Shown here: in pieces, positions 50,093-58,378 of the stretch
Position numbering within the stretch: the stretch's first letter is position 1
Layout of the letters: the number at the start of each line of letters is the position of its first letter
Assembly: GCF_015351025.1 (NCBI RefSeq)
Contig: NZ_JADKRV010000015.1
Span: forward strand, 1-58,484
Direction: 5' to 3'
Origin: Curtobacterium sp. VKM Ac-1376
GTDB taxonomy: Bacteria; Actinomycetota; Actinomycetes; Actinomycetales; Microbacteriaceae
DNA: 58,484 nt
The notes under the pieces: model-generated
What the model was told of the DNA's origin: nothing
Seen by the model: only the letters and a program-made list of their open reading frames with translations
The model's database searches: none
Position numbers and translations under genes: made by a program

Positions 50093-50657
50093 GTGCGTTT
50101 CGACGAACTCCTCACCCGCCGACGGTCCCGCGATCGCCGAGGAGCTCGCCGCCCTCCGCCGACCCGCCCGGTACATCCTCGAAGGCATCCACCAGGAGTC
50201 CCGGCAGAAGTACTGGCAGTTCCGCGTCGACATCGACGAGCCCGCGCAGACCTGGACGCTCCTGCGCCAGCGTGCCAAGCCGGTCTCCTACCGCGACGGC
50301 GTACTGCACGACCCCGACAACGGCCCGGACGAGGTGTCGTTCGCCCGGAGCATGGTCTCGTCCCCCGTCGTCCGGATGGCCGCGCCCGATCTGATGCTCC
50401 GGTGGGGCCGCGCCACGGACGACGTCCACCCGATCCTGGTCCAGCACATCGGCTCGATCCTGCTGACGTTCGAGTACCACGAGGACCCGGCGTTCCGCTC
50501 GACACTGGTGATCGACGAGCGCGACGGCATCGCCCGCCGTTCGTACGAGCACGGCGAGGCCACGATCATCACGAGCGTGCGGACCGCCGAGCCGGACGAG
50601 GTCCTGCCCCGCGTCCGCTTCGTGCAACCGACGGACTGGATCCGTCCGCAGTACTGA
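50093..50657 (+). CDS. hypothetical protein, probably frameshifted after residue 8
   Basis: The main frame encodes about 180 residues, beta-rich with KYWQFRVDIDEPAQTWTLLRQR near the N-terminus and TFEYHEDPAFRSTLVIDER in the middle. No family is recognised. From the GTG at 50093 the sequence reads VRFDELLT and then, only if one C of the CCC at 50115-50117 is skipped, continues as ADGPAIAEEL in the main frame. The promoter-like hexamer at 50081 supports this start, so a one-base insertion seems likely. Alternatively translation starts at ATG 50082 and reads MLAPCVSTNSSPADGP, which keeps the gene intact. Confidence 0.55.
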
Positions 50658-50665
50658 AGTCGTGG

Positions 50666-50707
50666 CGGTTCCGGTTCGCGATCCCCGACGATCGCGAACC
50701 AGAACCG
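50666..50707. terminator. hairpin between convergent genes
   Basis: Arms 50666-50683 and 50690-50707 pair over 18 bases with one mismatch, around the loop CCCGAC. It sits between the stop of the gene at 50657 and the stop of the lipoprotein gene at 50734. There is no U-run, but a bidirectional terminator or attenuating stem is likely. Confidence 0.6.
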
Positions 50708-50733
50708 TCAGACCTCATTCGTCATCAGGGCCG

Positions 50734-51225
50734 TCACCGGTAGTCGTCCGGGTCCCCGAGCACGCAGCGCGAGTCGACGTTGACGTGCGCGCGGATCTTG
50801 GTGGCTGCGATCGACGCACGAGGCTTGCCGTCGGCGCGCGCGACCACGGCGGACACGTCGCCCGTCTCTGCATCCATCTCGGTCCGCGTCGCTGCGAGCT
50901 CGTACCCTTGCTTTCTCCAGTGTTCACCGGCCTGTCCGACGAGCGCCTGCGGGTCGTCCGGCCTGTCCACCTCGACGTAGTAGCTGAACTGCACCGCCTT
51001 CTGGCCGTCGACCTGGCAGTCGTTCGCGACCGGCTTCGGGACTTCCTGTGGCCATGTGTCGGGAGCGAGTTCCAGGACCGACCGGAGTTCGGTCACGGCC
51101 TGCGAGCGCGCTTCGTCGATGGTCATGGTCTTGCCCGGCCCTGTCATCCCGCACCCCGACAGCGCGAGGACGATCGTGCCGGCCAGAGCGGCAGCGGTCA
51201 TCGGCTTGCCCACTCGCCTCGTCAT
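50734..51225 (-). CDS. lipoprotein of effector locus 2 (array member 3)
   Basis: This is a 163-residue lipoprotein with signal peptide and lipobox LSGC (Cys about 25). The mature domain follows the shared plan of this window: an acidic helix (TIDEARSQAVTELRSVLEL), WPQEVPKPVANDC, a VQFSYYVEVDRPDDP strand pair, a helix with EHWRKQGYEL, and the ending CVLGDPDDYR. It is separated from the next lipoprotein by about 150 bases with its own promoter space. It is probably an immunity-type or orphan immunity lipoprotein. Divergence from its neighbours is large apart from the motif order. Confidence 0.8.
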   Translation of the reverse strand: MTRRVGKPMTAAALAGTIVLALSGCGMTGPGKTMTIDEARSQAVTELRSVLELAPDTWPQEVPKPVANDCQVDGQKAVQFSYYVEVDRPDDPQALVGQAGEHWRKQGYELAATRTEMDAETGDVSAVVARADGKPRASIAATKIRAHVNVDSRCVLGDPDDYR

Positions 51226-51373
51226 CGCAGCCGCCCCCGCCTCGACACCGTCACTCGTCGTGATCGTGCACCGACCCCGTCGCGCACGGAGAGGTCACTT
51301 GCACCGAATCCGCCGGAGGGCCGCCCGCTCGGATGGTACGGTCGTGCTGTCTGCATTCGCCGCACCGCGGTGG

Positions 51374-51907
51374 TCATTCGTCATCCGGAGCGCCAGCGAC
51401 GCACTGGGAGTTGACGTAGACGAGTGCGTTCCCGTTCGTGATCTCGAAGGCTGCGGCAGCCTTGCCGTCTGCCTTCGCCGTGGCTGCGTACACGGTCCCG
51501 TACTTCGACCCGAACTCCTGCTGACTCCGTTCGACCTGGAGTCCCTTGGAGCGCCAGAACTCGGACAGGGAGTCAGCAAGTTCGGTCTGCTTCGAGGTGA
51601 CCGGAGCATGCACCATGTACTGGTACCGAACACCCTCGGAACACTTCTTGCTGACGGGGTCCCCGGGCGACGACCAATCGAGGTCGGTCGCAATCGCGGT
51701 CTGGTCAAGCAGGGCGAGCGCTTCCTGCTGGGACGCTCCGGGGGTCATGGGTCTGCCTCCTGGTGCGCATCCAGCGAGCACGGTGATGAGGGACAGCGCA
51801 ACGGCCGTGACCGAGTACCGGAGCCGTCGTTCGCCGCCGAAGTCCGTCTGCGACGGCTGGATCGTCAGCCCCTCCGACTTGCACGAGTGCAGGAGCGTCC
51901 GCGCCAC
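51374..51907 (-). CDS. lipoprotein of effector locus 2 (array member 2), odd N-terminus
   Basis: This lipoprotein has lipobox VLAGC and a mature part with the shared plan: SQQEALALLDQTAIATDLDW, SKKCSEGVRYQYMVHAP, a helix with SEFWRSKGLQVE, and an end CVAGAPDDE. The start is problematic. In frame, the nearest usable codon before the signal peptide is GTG 51907, which would put about 46 residues before the lipid cysteine. Those residues (VARTLLHSCKSEGLTIQPSQTDFG) resemble the C-terminal half of the neighbouring lipoproteins (for example the KGLDVQPSREDFG of the next gene), so the 5' end looks like a partial duplicate fused to this gene. Confidence 0.7.
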   Translation of the reverse strand: MARTLLHSCKSEGLTIQPSQTDFGGERRLRYSVTAVALSLITVLAGCAPGGRPMTPGASQQEALALLDQTAIATDLDWSSPGDPVSKKCSEGVRYQYMVHAPVTSKQTELADSLSEFWRSKGLQVERSQQEFGSKYGTVYAATAKADGKAAAAFEITNGNALVYVNSQCVAGAPDDE

Positions 51908-51951
51908 GGAGCCCGCGTCCGCTGGACGCCGAGTCTTCTGGACCACACCAA

Positions 51952-52431
51952 TCAGTCCTCGTAGTCGTCCGGCGAACCCTCGGCGCACTGGGAGTCGACG
52001 TAGAGGCTGATGCCGCGCTCACTGAACTGGAACGAGCCCCACGGCTTCCCGTCCGCACGCGCGGTTGCAGAGTAAGCGACGCCGTACTTCCCGAAGTCCT
52101 CCCGCGAAGGTTGCACGTCCAACCCCTTCGCCCTCCAGAACTCCTCGAACGAGGTGGCGAGTTCCTTCGGGTCGGTCTTCTGGTCGATCGTCACGAGGTA
52201 CTGGAACCGGACTCCGTCGTCCCCGTCGGAGCATCGCGTGGCCACCGGGTCTGGGACCTCGGGCCAAGCCAGCGGCTCGTGGTCCATCGTCTCTCGCAGG
52301 AACGCCACGGCGTTCTGCTTCGCCTCATCTGGTTGCATCTCGTCTCCCCCGTTCGAACCACAGGCCGTCGCCGTCGTGAGGAGCCCGACCACGGCGACGA
52401 ACCCGAGGAGCGACTTCGACAGGCTGTTCAC
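51952..52431 (-). CDS. lipoprotein of effector locus 2 (array member 1)
   Basis: This is a 159-residue lipoprotein with a hydrophobic signal peptide ending in TATAC (Cys about 24). The mature part has an acidic MQPDEAKQNAVAFLRETMD helix, WPEVPDPVATRC, VRFQYLVTIDQKTDP, a helix with EEFWRAKGLDVQPSREDFGKYG, and the end CAEGSPDDYED. Its ATG overlaps the stop of the hydrolase gene by 4 bases, the same coupling as in effector locus 1, which makes it the best candidate for the cognate immunity protein of the hydrolase at 52428. Confidence 0.8.
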   Translation of the reverse strand: MNSLSKSLLGFVAVVGLLTTATACGSNGGDEMQPDEAKQNAVAFLRETMDHEPLAWPEVPDPVATRCSDGDDGVRFQYLVTIDQKTDPKELATSFEEFWRAKGLDVQPSREDFGKYGVAYSATARADGKPWGSFQFSERGISLYVDSQCAEGSPDDYED

Positions 52432-54164
52432 GGCATGGTCACTTTCGCTGTTCCCAACAGCGTCTTCGTGCCGCTGTCGAGGTATCCGACGTTCCGAGAC
52501 TCCGGGTCGGCGGCAAGGTCGTGTACATTCACCGTCTTCGATCCATCCGTCTGCATCTCCGTCGCGCCGAATCCCTGGGTGGGATCTGTACGGTGCGGAT
52601 CACTGAACGTGCGCCCGAACGCCGCGATGCCCCACTTCTCGTCGGCCTGCGCAGCATACATGTGGGCCGCATGGGTCGCTGCGGCATCGGGGACGGACGA
52701 GGGGATACCCGCCGATCCGAGCGTGACGAAGGAGTGGATCCGCAAGGCGGCGTCGTCCGCGAGCGCGATCGCGGCAGTCGTCGAGCCGTACGAGTGGGCC
52801 ACGACGTTCAGCTGGACGTCCGGTCTGGTGTCGCGGACCCCGGCCAGATCTGCGGCGAGCGTCACAGCTCCGGCACGGGCCGAGTCCTCGTGGAAGACGG
52901 CAGTGTCACCGGTCGCCACGAAGTTCGGGGGTGCCTCGTAACCGAGCCAGGTCACGTAAGCGCTGGCATCACCGCTCATCTGCTGTTGTGACTGCTGCAC
53001 GGTCGACGCCGTCCGCATGTACTGCGTGGTGTCGGCCAGCGAGCTCCCCATTCCGGGGACGAGGAACGTGACGCTACTCGCGCTGTCAAGATCGCCGACC
53101 GAGAACGCGCCCAACGGCGGTTCGCCGTCGCGGAACGCCACCATCTGTCGAGACAGGGGATAGCGAAGGTTGAGGTCCGTCCTCGCCCCGGCCACGAAGT
53201 TGTTGAGCTGGTTGTACCGCTCTTGCGCCGCGATCAACGCCCGCTGCGCGACAGCCTGCGCAGCATGCCCGACCGCCTTCCCGTACGCCTCCTGAGCAGC
53301 AATCAGACCCTCCTTCGCCTGCTCGTACGCCCGCTGCGCACTCAGCCGGTTCGCCTGGTCACGCGCCCAGTACGGCACCCCGTTCAGGTTGCCGATCACC
53401 GCGGGCAACGCCGTGATCAACGCGTCCTGCGCCGCCGAGTGCTCCCCCGCGGTCCCGCGTCCGCCGAGCCCATCCCACCACGCCTGCACGACCTCGGGCG
53501 GCATCCCGGCGATCCGGTCGGCGACGGCCTCGTCCTGTGCCGCGAGCACTTCCGGCGGCATCCCGGCCACCGCCCGCAGGAAGTCGGCGTCGCTCATCGC
53601 GGCGAGCGCCCCCGCGTACCCGACGGCGACCCCGAGCACCTCACTGTCGGTGAGGCCCGCGGCTGCTGTCCGGTCCGCAGCAGCCCGCCGCTCCTCGAGG
53701 GCGTCCCACTCCGCGTCGAGTCGCTTCGCAGCGGCGGCGAGGTCGTCGGCGTCGGTCTGCAGACGATCGACTCGACGGTCGTCGGCTTCGGTGGCATCGC
53801 TGCCCGCGGCGGTCGATCGAGCGCTGCCCATCGAGACGGCGTTGGCGATCGAGTCGACGGCGTTGGTCAGCTGAGCGGCTTGGATGCGTTCGGCCTCGTC
53901 CTGGATCTGTCGGACGGCCTCGGCGTAGGTGTCGAGCACGTCGATCGCGGCGTCGAGTCGACTGATGATGCGCTGTGCGGCGGGCGCGATCGTCCCGACG
54001 GTGGTGGTGAAGCGGTCCTTCGATGCGCCTTCCCACCCGTCGGCGTCGTGCAGCGCGCTGGCGACGTGATGTGTGCCCGTGCGGATGTCGTCCTGGTGAT
54101 CGGCAAGCGCGCTCGAGAGCCTGGTGATCGCGCCCGGGTCGCCGGCGAGTGGGTCGGCCGCCAT
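52428..54164 (-). CDS. WXG-type alpha/beta-hydrolase effector (DUF1023-like), paralog
   Basis: This is a 578-residue protein. The N-terminal 190 residues are helical with WEG at 44-46 and a coiled segment (VDRLQTDADDLAAAAKRLDAEWDALEERRAA, about 132-162). The hydrolase half begins with ALPAVIGNLNGVPYWARDQANR (about 252-273) and VTFLVPGM. The nucleophile elbow is AHSYG at 456-460 (Ser 458), where the first glycine of GxSxG is replaced by Ala. A long helical insertion (about 278-325) distinguishes it from the paralog at 46062. The ATG overlaps the stop of the small partner gene at 54164. It may be an exported lipase/esterase. Confidence 0.85.
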   Translation of the reverse strand: MAADPLAGDPGAITRLSSALADHQDDIRTGTHHVASALHDADGWEGASKDRFTTTVGTIAPAAQRIISRLDAAIDVLDTYAEAVRQIQDEAERIQAAQLTNAVDSIANAVSMGSARSTAAGSDATEADDRRVDRLQTDADDLAAAAKRLDAEWDALEERRAAADRTAAAGLTDSEVLGVAVGYAGALAAMSDADFLRAVAGMPPEVLAAQDEAVADRIAGMPPEVVQAWWDGLGGRGTAGEHSAAQDALITALPAVIGNLNGVPYWARDQANRLSAQRAYEQAKEGLIAAQEAYGKAVGHAAQAVAQRALIAAQERYNQLNNFVAGARTDLNLRYPLSRQMVAFRDGEPPLGAFSVGDLDSASSVTFLVPGMGSSLADTTQYMRTASTVQQSQQQMSGDASAYVTWLGYEAPPNFVATGDTAVFHEDSARAGAVTLAADLAGVRDTRPDVQLNVVAHSYGSTTAAIALADDAALRIHSFVTLGSAGIPSSVPDAAATHAAHMYAAQADEKWGIAAFGRTFSDPHRTDPTQGFGATEMQTDGSKTVNVHDLAADPESRNVGYLDSGTKTLLGTAKVTMP

Positions 54165-54442
54165 CACTTGCCCCCGGCTTTGCCGGCCAGGTCGTCGTCG
54201 GCGTCGGCGAAGAGCGACTTCGTGTCCTTCGCGTACTCGCGGAGCGTCCGGCTCGTGTCGGCCAGCCACTCGTCCGAACGCTGTTGCGCCGTCCGGAAGG
54301 TCGCGAACGCCTGGGCGACGTCCTCTGCTCCGGACGCGCCGCCCTCGGCCGGGAGCGAGGCGCCCGTGAACGTGCCCGTCGCCTTGTCGAGCGCACCGTG
54401 GACGGCTCCGAGCGTGCTCCACGACACTGTCAGATCGGCCAT
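54164..54442 (-). CDS. small WXG100-like helical partner protein
   Basis: This is a 92-residue protein without a signal sequence. It is predicted as two long helices (about 8-28 and 40-90) with a Gly/Pro/Ser-rich turn (GASLPAEGGASGAED), the WXG100 hairpin plan. There is no WXG; WST is at residues 8-10. A GGGGGAGA lies 4 bases before the ATG at 54442. It is translationally coupled to the hydrolase that follows, as in effector locus 1, and should act as its secretion partner or chaperone. The upstream region is shared with the divergent ABC operon. Confidence 0.75.
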   Translation of the reverse strand: MADLTVSWSTLGAVHGALDKATGTFTGASLPAEGGASGAEDVAQAFATFRTAQQRSDEWLADTSRTLREYAKDTKSLFADADDDLAGKAGGK

Positions 54443-54534
54443 CGTCTCCCCCGTCTCGCCGTAGCGGCCCGCACCGCTTCCCCGCAGGCAACATATCAGA
54501 GAGTTGCCGGACGCAACCACCAGCGGAGTGGCCT

Positions 54535-55485
54535 GTGGACGACCAATCCGCACCGCACCTCCGGTCCGGCGCCATCCCCCGATCGGACGATGCCGAGACC
54601 ACCGCCCCGGTCGATCCCCCACGGCAGCTCGGCGACGAAGCTGGAGCCATGCCCGAGTCCCCCGCCATCGAGGTCCAGCACCTCGGCAAGCAGTACGCCA
54701 CCGGCAAACGCGCCGTGGACGACGTCTCCTTCACGATCGAACGGGGTGAGACCTTCGCGCTCCTCGGCCCGAACGGTGCCGGCAAGTCCACGACGGTCGA
54801 GATCCTCGAGGGGTACCGGTCCCGCACCGCCGGCGAGGTCCGCGTCCTCGGCCACGACCCGGCGCGCACGAGCCGCAGCCACAACGCACGCATCGGCATC
54901 GTCCTGCAGACCAGCGCGGAGTCCCCGAACGTCACCGTCGCCGAGCAGCTGAACCACTTCGCGACGCTCTACCCGAAGCACCGCAGCGTCGAGGAGCTCC
55001 TCACCGCGACGGGGCTCGAGACGCAGCGCAACACCCGCATCAGTCGACTTTCCGGAGGCCAGCGCCGCCGCGTCGACGTCGCCCTCGGCATCATCGGCCG
55101 CCCCGAGGTCCTGTTCCTCGACGAACCGACCACCGGCTTCGACCCCGAGGCCCGCCGGCAGTTCTGGGACCTCCTGCGCCAGGTGCAGCACGAGGGCACG
55201 ACGATCCTGCTCACCACGCACTACCTCGACGAAGCCGCTCAGCTCGCCGACCGGGCCGCGGTCATCGCCGCCGGGAAGCTCCTCGACCTCGCACCCATCG
55301 ACGAGATCGGCGGCGCCGAGGCCCGCACACCCCGGGTCCGCTGGCGCGACGACGGCGGACACCACGACGAGCGCACCACCGACCCGACGGCGCTCATCCG
55401 CACCAGCACCACACCCATGCACGACCTCGAAGTCATCCGTCCGTCCCTCGAGGACGTCTACCTCGACATGGTGGGACAGCAGTGA
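54535..55485 (+). CDS. ABC transporter ATP-binding protein (drug-export type)
   Basis: This is an ATPase of 278 or 316 residues. Walker A GPNGAGKST, signature LSGGQRRR, Walker B VLFLDEPTTGFDP and H-loop LTTHYLDEA are all intact, and a C-terminal extension of about 90 residues ends in SLEDVYLDMVG, typical of DrrA/NatA-type exporters. The start is uncertain: GTG 54535 with GGAG at good spacing, or ATG 54649, which gives the usual family start. It overlaps the permease gene start by 4 bases (GTGA). It is the first gene of an exporter plus two-component operon. Confidence 0.92.
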   Translation: MDDQSAPHLRSGAIPRSDDAETTAPVDPPRQLGDEAGAMPESPAIEVQHLGKQYATGKRAVDDVSFTIERGETFALLGPNGAGKSTTVEILEGYRSRTAGEVRVLGHDPARTSRSHNARIGIVLQTSAESPNVTVAEQLNHFATLYPKHRSVEELLTATGLETQRNTRISRLSGGQRRRVDVALGIIGRPEVLFLDEPTTGFDPEARRQFWDLLRQVQHEGTTILLTTHYLDEAAQLADRAAVIAAGKLLDLAPIDEIGGAEARTPRVRWRDDGGHHDERTTDPTALIRTSTTPMHDLEVIRPSLEDVYLDMVGQQ

Positions 55486-56279
55486 AGACAGCGACCAGCC
55501 GCATCTCCTACGAGATCCGCTCCTACTTCCGCGCCCCCGACGCGGTCTTCTTCACCTTCCTGTTCCCGATCATCATGCTGGCGCTGTTCTCGGTGGCGTT
55601 CTCCGGCGCCGCCGACATCCAGGCCGGCCCCGACGTCAGCGTCGACTACGCCACCTACTACCTGCCCGGCCTGGTCGCGACGGGCATCCTGCTCTCCGGC
55701 ACGCAGTCCCTCGGCGTCGACATCGCCACCGAGCGCAGCGACGGCACGTTGAAGCGTCTCGGCGGCACACCGCTCCCGGTCCTGTCGTACTTCGTCGGCA
55801 AGATCGGCATGGTCCTCGTCACCACGCTCGTGCAGACGGCCCTGCTGCTGGCGATCGCGAGCCTGGTGTTCGGCGTCGACCTGCCGACCGACGCGAGCAA
55901 CTGGGGCGTCTTCGCCGGGGTGATGGTCCTCGGCATCGCCACCAGCTGCGTCCTGGGCATCGCGGTCTCGGCGCTCCCCCGCGAGGGCCGCCGCGCCACC
56001 GCCACCATCGTCCCGATCGTGCTGGTGCTGCAGTTCATCTCCGGCGTCTACCTGCCCTTCACGCAGCTCCCCACCTGGTTGCAGGACGTCGCCTCCGTCT
56101 TCCCCCTGCGCTGGATGGCGTCCGGCATGCGGTCCGTCTTCCTGCCCGGCGCGTTCGAGTCGGGTGAGCCGGGAGGCGCGTGGCACCTCGGCCTCGGAGC
56201 CCTCGTGTTGGCAGCGTGGCTGGTCCTGGGCACGGTGGCCTGCGTGCTCACCTTCCGCTGGAACCGCAAGGATGCCTGA
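55482..56279 (+). CDS. ABC-2 type permease
   Basis: This is a 265-residue membrane subunit with six helices (about 24-42, 58-80, 98-125, 132-152, 162-185 and 228-252). The stretch GVYLPFTQLPTWLQDVASVFPLRWMASGMR near residue 190 is typical of the ABC-2 permease family (drug, polysaccharide or lipid exporters). It starts with GTG overlapping the ATPase stop and ends overlapping the kinase start (TGATG). The export substrate is not identifiable. Confidence 0.92.
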   Translation: MKTATSRISYEIRSYFRAPDAVFFTFLFPIIMLALFSVAFSGAADIQAGPDVSVDYATYYLPGLVATGILLSGTQSLGVDIATERSDGTLKRLGGTPLPVLSYFVGKIGMVLVTTLVQTALLLAIASLVFGVDLPTDASNWGVFAGVMVLGIATSCVLGIAVSALPREGRRATATIVPIVLVLQFISGVYLPFTQLPTWLQDVASVFPLRWMASGMRSVFLPGAFESGEPGGAWHLGLGALVLAAWLVLGTVACVLTFRWNRKDA

Positions 56280-57511
56280 TGACACGCCGCTGGTGGGATG
56301 CTGGGCACATGGACGGCGAGACGTGGGTGCGCAACCGGTGGTTGCACGTCTTCTTCGCGGGCACGATGCTCCTCACCGCCGTGATCACCGTGTTCGGGTG
56401 GTCGCCGTGGTCGACCCGCTGGCCGGCGTACACCGCGGTCGTGGTCCTCGTCGTCGCTTACCTGGCGTACGGGCACCGCGGCTACGACAGCCCCCGTGCC
56501 GCCGCAGCCTTCCTGCCGCTGGTCCTCGTCGCCGCCCTGGTGCTGCCCGCCGTCGTGCCGAGCACCGCGTTCGTGCAGTGCATCGCGTTCCCGCTCGTCT
56601 GGGTGCAGTCCGAACGGGTTCGCACCGCCGTCCTGCTGTCCGTCGCGGTCGGCGTCGCGAGCGGTACCGGCCTGCAGGTCTCCGGCGGCCCGGACGCCCT
56701 CGTCAGCACCCTGCTCATCGAGGGCATCAGCGTCATCGGGGCCTGCGCGATGGGCGTCTGGATCTCGAGCGTCGCCGGCCTGTCCGAGGAGCGCCGCCAG
56801 CTCCTCGACGAACTCCGCGCCACCCAGCAGTCCCTCGCCGATGCCCACCGCAGCGCGGGCGTCGCGAGCGAACGGGAGCGCCTGGCCCGCGAGATCCACG
56901 ACACCGTGGCGCAGAACCTCGCCGGCATCGTCATGCTCACCGAACGCGCCCGAAAGGACCTGGCGAACGACCGCGGTGCCGCGCTCCACGAACGGCTGGC
57001 GGTCCTCGAAGAGTCGGCACGAGCGGCCCTCGAGGACTCCCGCGCCCTCATCGCCGCCGGGGTCGCCGGTGCCACAAGCGGCAGCCTGGCCGGGGCCCTG
57101 CACCGCCTGGCCGAGCGCTACACCCGCGAGACCGGCACGCCCGTTGCCGTGGACGCGACCGACGGACCGCTCGACCGCGACGCCCAGGTGGTGCTGCTCC
57201 GGGTCGTCCAGGAGTCCCTCGCGAACATCCGCGCGCACGCCGACGCCGGGTCCGTCAGCGTCGTCCTGCAGCACGCGCCCGAACGCGTCGGCGTCCGCGT
57301 GACCGACGACGGCGTCGGCTTCGACACCCGCGTGCCGACGGCCGGACACGGTCTCCGGGGCCTCCACGAACGGCTCGTGCTCTCCCGCGGGGCCTGCACC
57401 ATCACGAGCACCCCGGGCGGTGGAACCGTCGTCGACGCGAGCCTGCCCACCGGACCCGAGCCGAACCTCCCGGCCACCGAACGCACCGTCGTGGCGGAGG
57501 TGACCCGGTGA
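56279..57511 (+). CDS. sensor histidine kinase (HisKA_3 type)
   Basis: This is a 410-residue membrane sensor. Four or five helices occupy about residues 20-165 with little periplasmic sequence, as in kinases that sense the membrane or a transporter. A short coiled linker leads to the HisKA_3 dimerisation domain with LAREIHDTVAQNL (phosphorylated His 207), followed by the ATPase domain with ESLANIRAHA (N box), VRVTDDGVGFD (G1) and GHGLRGLHERL (G2). The ATG at 56279 overlaps the permease stop. It is paired with the response regulator at 57508 and presumably controls this exporter operon. Confidence 0.93.
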   Translation: MTRRWWDAGHMDGETWVRNRWLHVFFAGTMLLTAVITVFGWSPWSTRWPAYTAVVVLVVAYLAYGHRGYDSPRAAAAFLPLVLVAALVLPAVVPSTAFVQCIAFPLVWVQSERVRTAVLLSVAVGVASGTGLQVSGGPDALVSTLLIEGISVIGACAMGVWISSVAGLSEERRQLLDELRATQQSLADAHRSAGVASERERLAREIHDTVAQNLAGIVMLTERARKDLANDRGAALHERLAVLEESARAALEDSRALIAAGVAGATSGSLAGALHRLAERYTRETGTPVAVDATDGPLDRDAQVVLLRVVQESLANIRAHADAGSVSVVLQHAPERVGVRVTDDGVGFDTRVPTAGHGLRGLHERLVLSRGACTITSTPGGGTVVDASLPTGPEPNLPATERTVVAEVTR

Positions 57512-58137
57512 TCCGCGTCGTGGTCGCCGATGACCACCCGATCGTCCGGTCGGGCATCGTCGCGCTGCTGCAGGACGCCGATGACATCGAGGTCGTCGGC
57601 CAGGCCAGCGACGGCCGCGCGGCCGTGACGGTGACGTTGGCCGAGCGCCCCGACGTCGTGCTGATGGACCTCCGGATGCCCGAACTCGACGGCGATGCGG
57701 CGACGGCGGCGATCCTCGCCGCCGAGCCCGGCGTCCACGTCCTGATCCTGACCACGTACGAGTCCGACGACCAGATCCTCGCCGCCATCGAGGCCGGCGC
57801 CACCGGCTACCTGCTCAAGGCCGCCCCGGAGTCCGAGATCCTCGCCGGCGTCAGGGCGACCGCACGGGGCGAGACGGCGCTGGCACCCTCGGCAGCCGCA
57901 GCGCTCGTCCGCCGAGCAACGGGCACGCTCCCCGCCGCGGCCGGCCCGTCCCTGACCCCGCGCGAGCTCGACGTCCTGCGCCTCGTCGCCCAGGGCAACA
58001 GCAACCCGGCAATCGGCCGCGCGCTGTTCCTGAGCGAGGCAACGGTGAAGACGCACCTCGGCCACGTCTTCGAGAAGCTGGGCGTGAACGACCGCACCCG
58101 CGCCGTGACCCGCGCAATGGAGCTCAGCCTCCTTTGA
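57508..58137 (+). CDS. NarL/FixJ-family response regulator
   Basis: This is a 209-residue DNA-binding regulator. The receiver domain has acidic residues D8/D9 and the phosphorylated Asp 54 in VVLMDLRMPELDG, Thr in LTTYES and Lys in GYLLKAAPE. The C-terminal LuxR-type helix-turn-helix (about 148-205) reads LTPRELDVLRLVAQG, IGRALFLSEATVKTHLGHVFEKLGV. It starts with GTG overlapping the kinase stop (GTGA). It most likely activates the upstream ABC genes. It converges on the rRNA operon, whose terminator is 70 bases away. Confidence 0.95.
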   Translation: MIRVVVADDHPIVRSGIVALLQDADDIEVVGQASDGRAAVTVTLAERPDVVLMDLRMPELDGDAATAAILAAEPGVHVLILTTYESDDQILAAIEAGATGYLLKAAPESEILAGVRATARGETALAPSAAAALVRRATGTLPAAAGPSLTPRELDVLRLVAQGNSNPAIGRALFLSEATVKTHLGHVFEKLGVNDRTRAVTRAMELSLL

Positions 58138-58204
58138 CGCGCGCATCGCGAGCCGTGAGATACGCGCACGGACCGCACGAGGCATGGACGACAGTGCCCC
58201 GGAA

Positions 58205-58240
58205 ACACAGAAAACCCCTGACCACGAATGGTCAGGGGTT
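58205..58240 (-). terminator. intrinsic terminator of the rRNA operon
   Basis: Arms AACCCCTGACCA (58213-58224) and TGGTCAGGGGTT (58229-58240) pair perfectly around CGAA. On the minus strand the stem is followed by TTTTCTGT, a typical U-run, placed about 20 bases after the 5S rRNA end. Confidence 0.9.
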
Positions 58241-58261
58241 CCCTGGTCTTGCAACGTTAAG

Positions 58262-58378
58262 TCCGGCGGCGTCCTACTCTCCCACAAGGTCCCCCTTGCA
58301 GTACCATCGGCGCAGAGAGGCTTAGCTTCCGGGTTCGGAATGTGACCGGGCGTTTCCCTCTCGCTATGACCACCGGAA
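58262..58378 (-). rRNA. rrf: 5S ribosomal RNA
   Basis: On the minus strand the sequence begins TTCCGGTGGTCATAGCGAGA, continues with the conserved CCCGGTCACATTCCGAACCC and CTGCGCCGATGGTACTGC blocks and ends with GTAGGACGCCGCCGGAC, which pairs with the 5' end to form helix I. The ends are accurate to within a few bases. It is the last gene of an rRNA operon whose 23S gene lies beyond the right edge. Confidence 0.95.

Noticed and set aside
58134..58325. Small plus-strand open frame over the rRNA terminator
   Set aside because: It overlaps the terminator hairpin and antisense 5S rRNA; no protein-like features.
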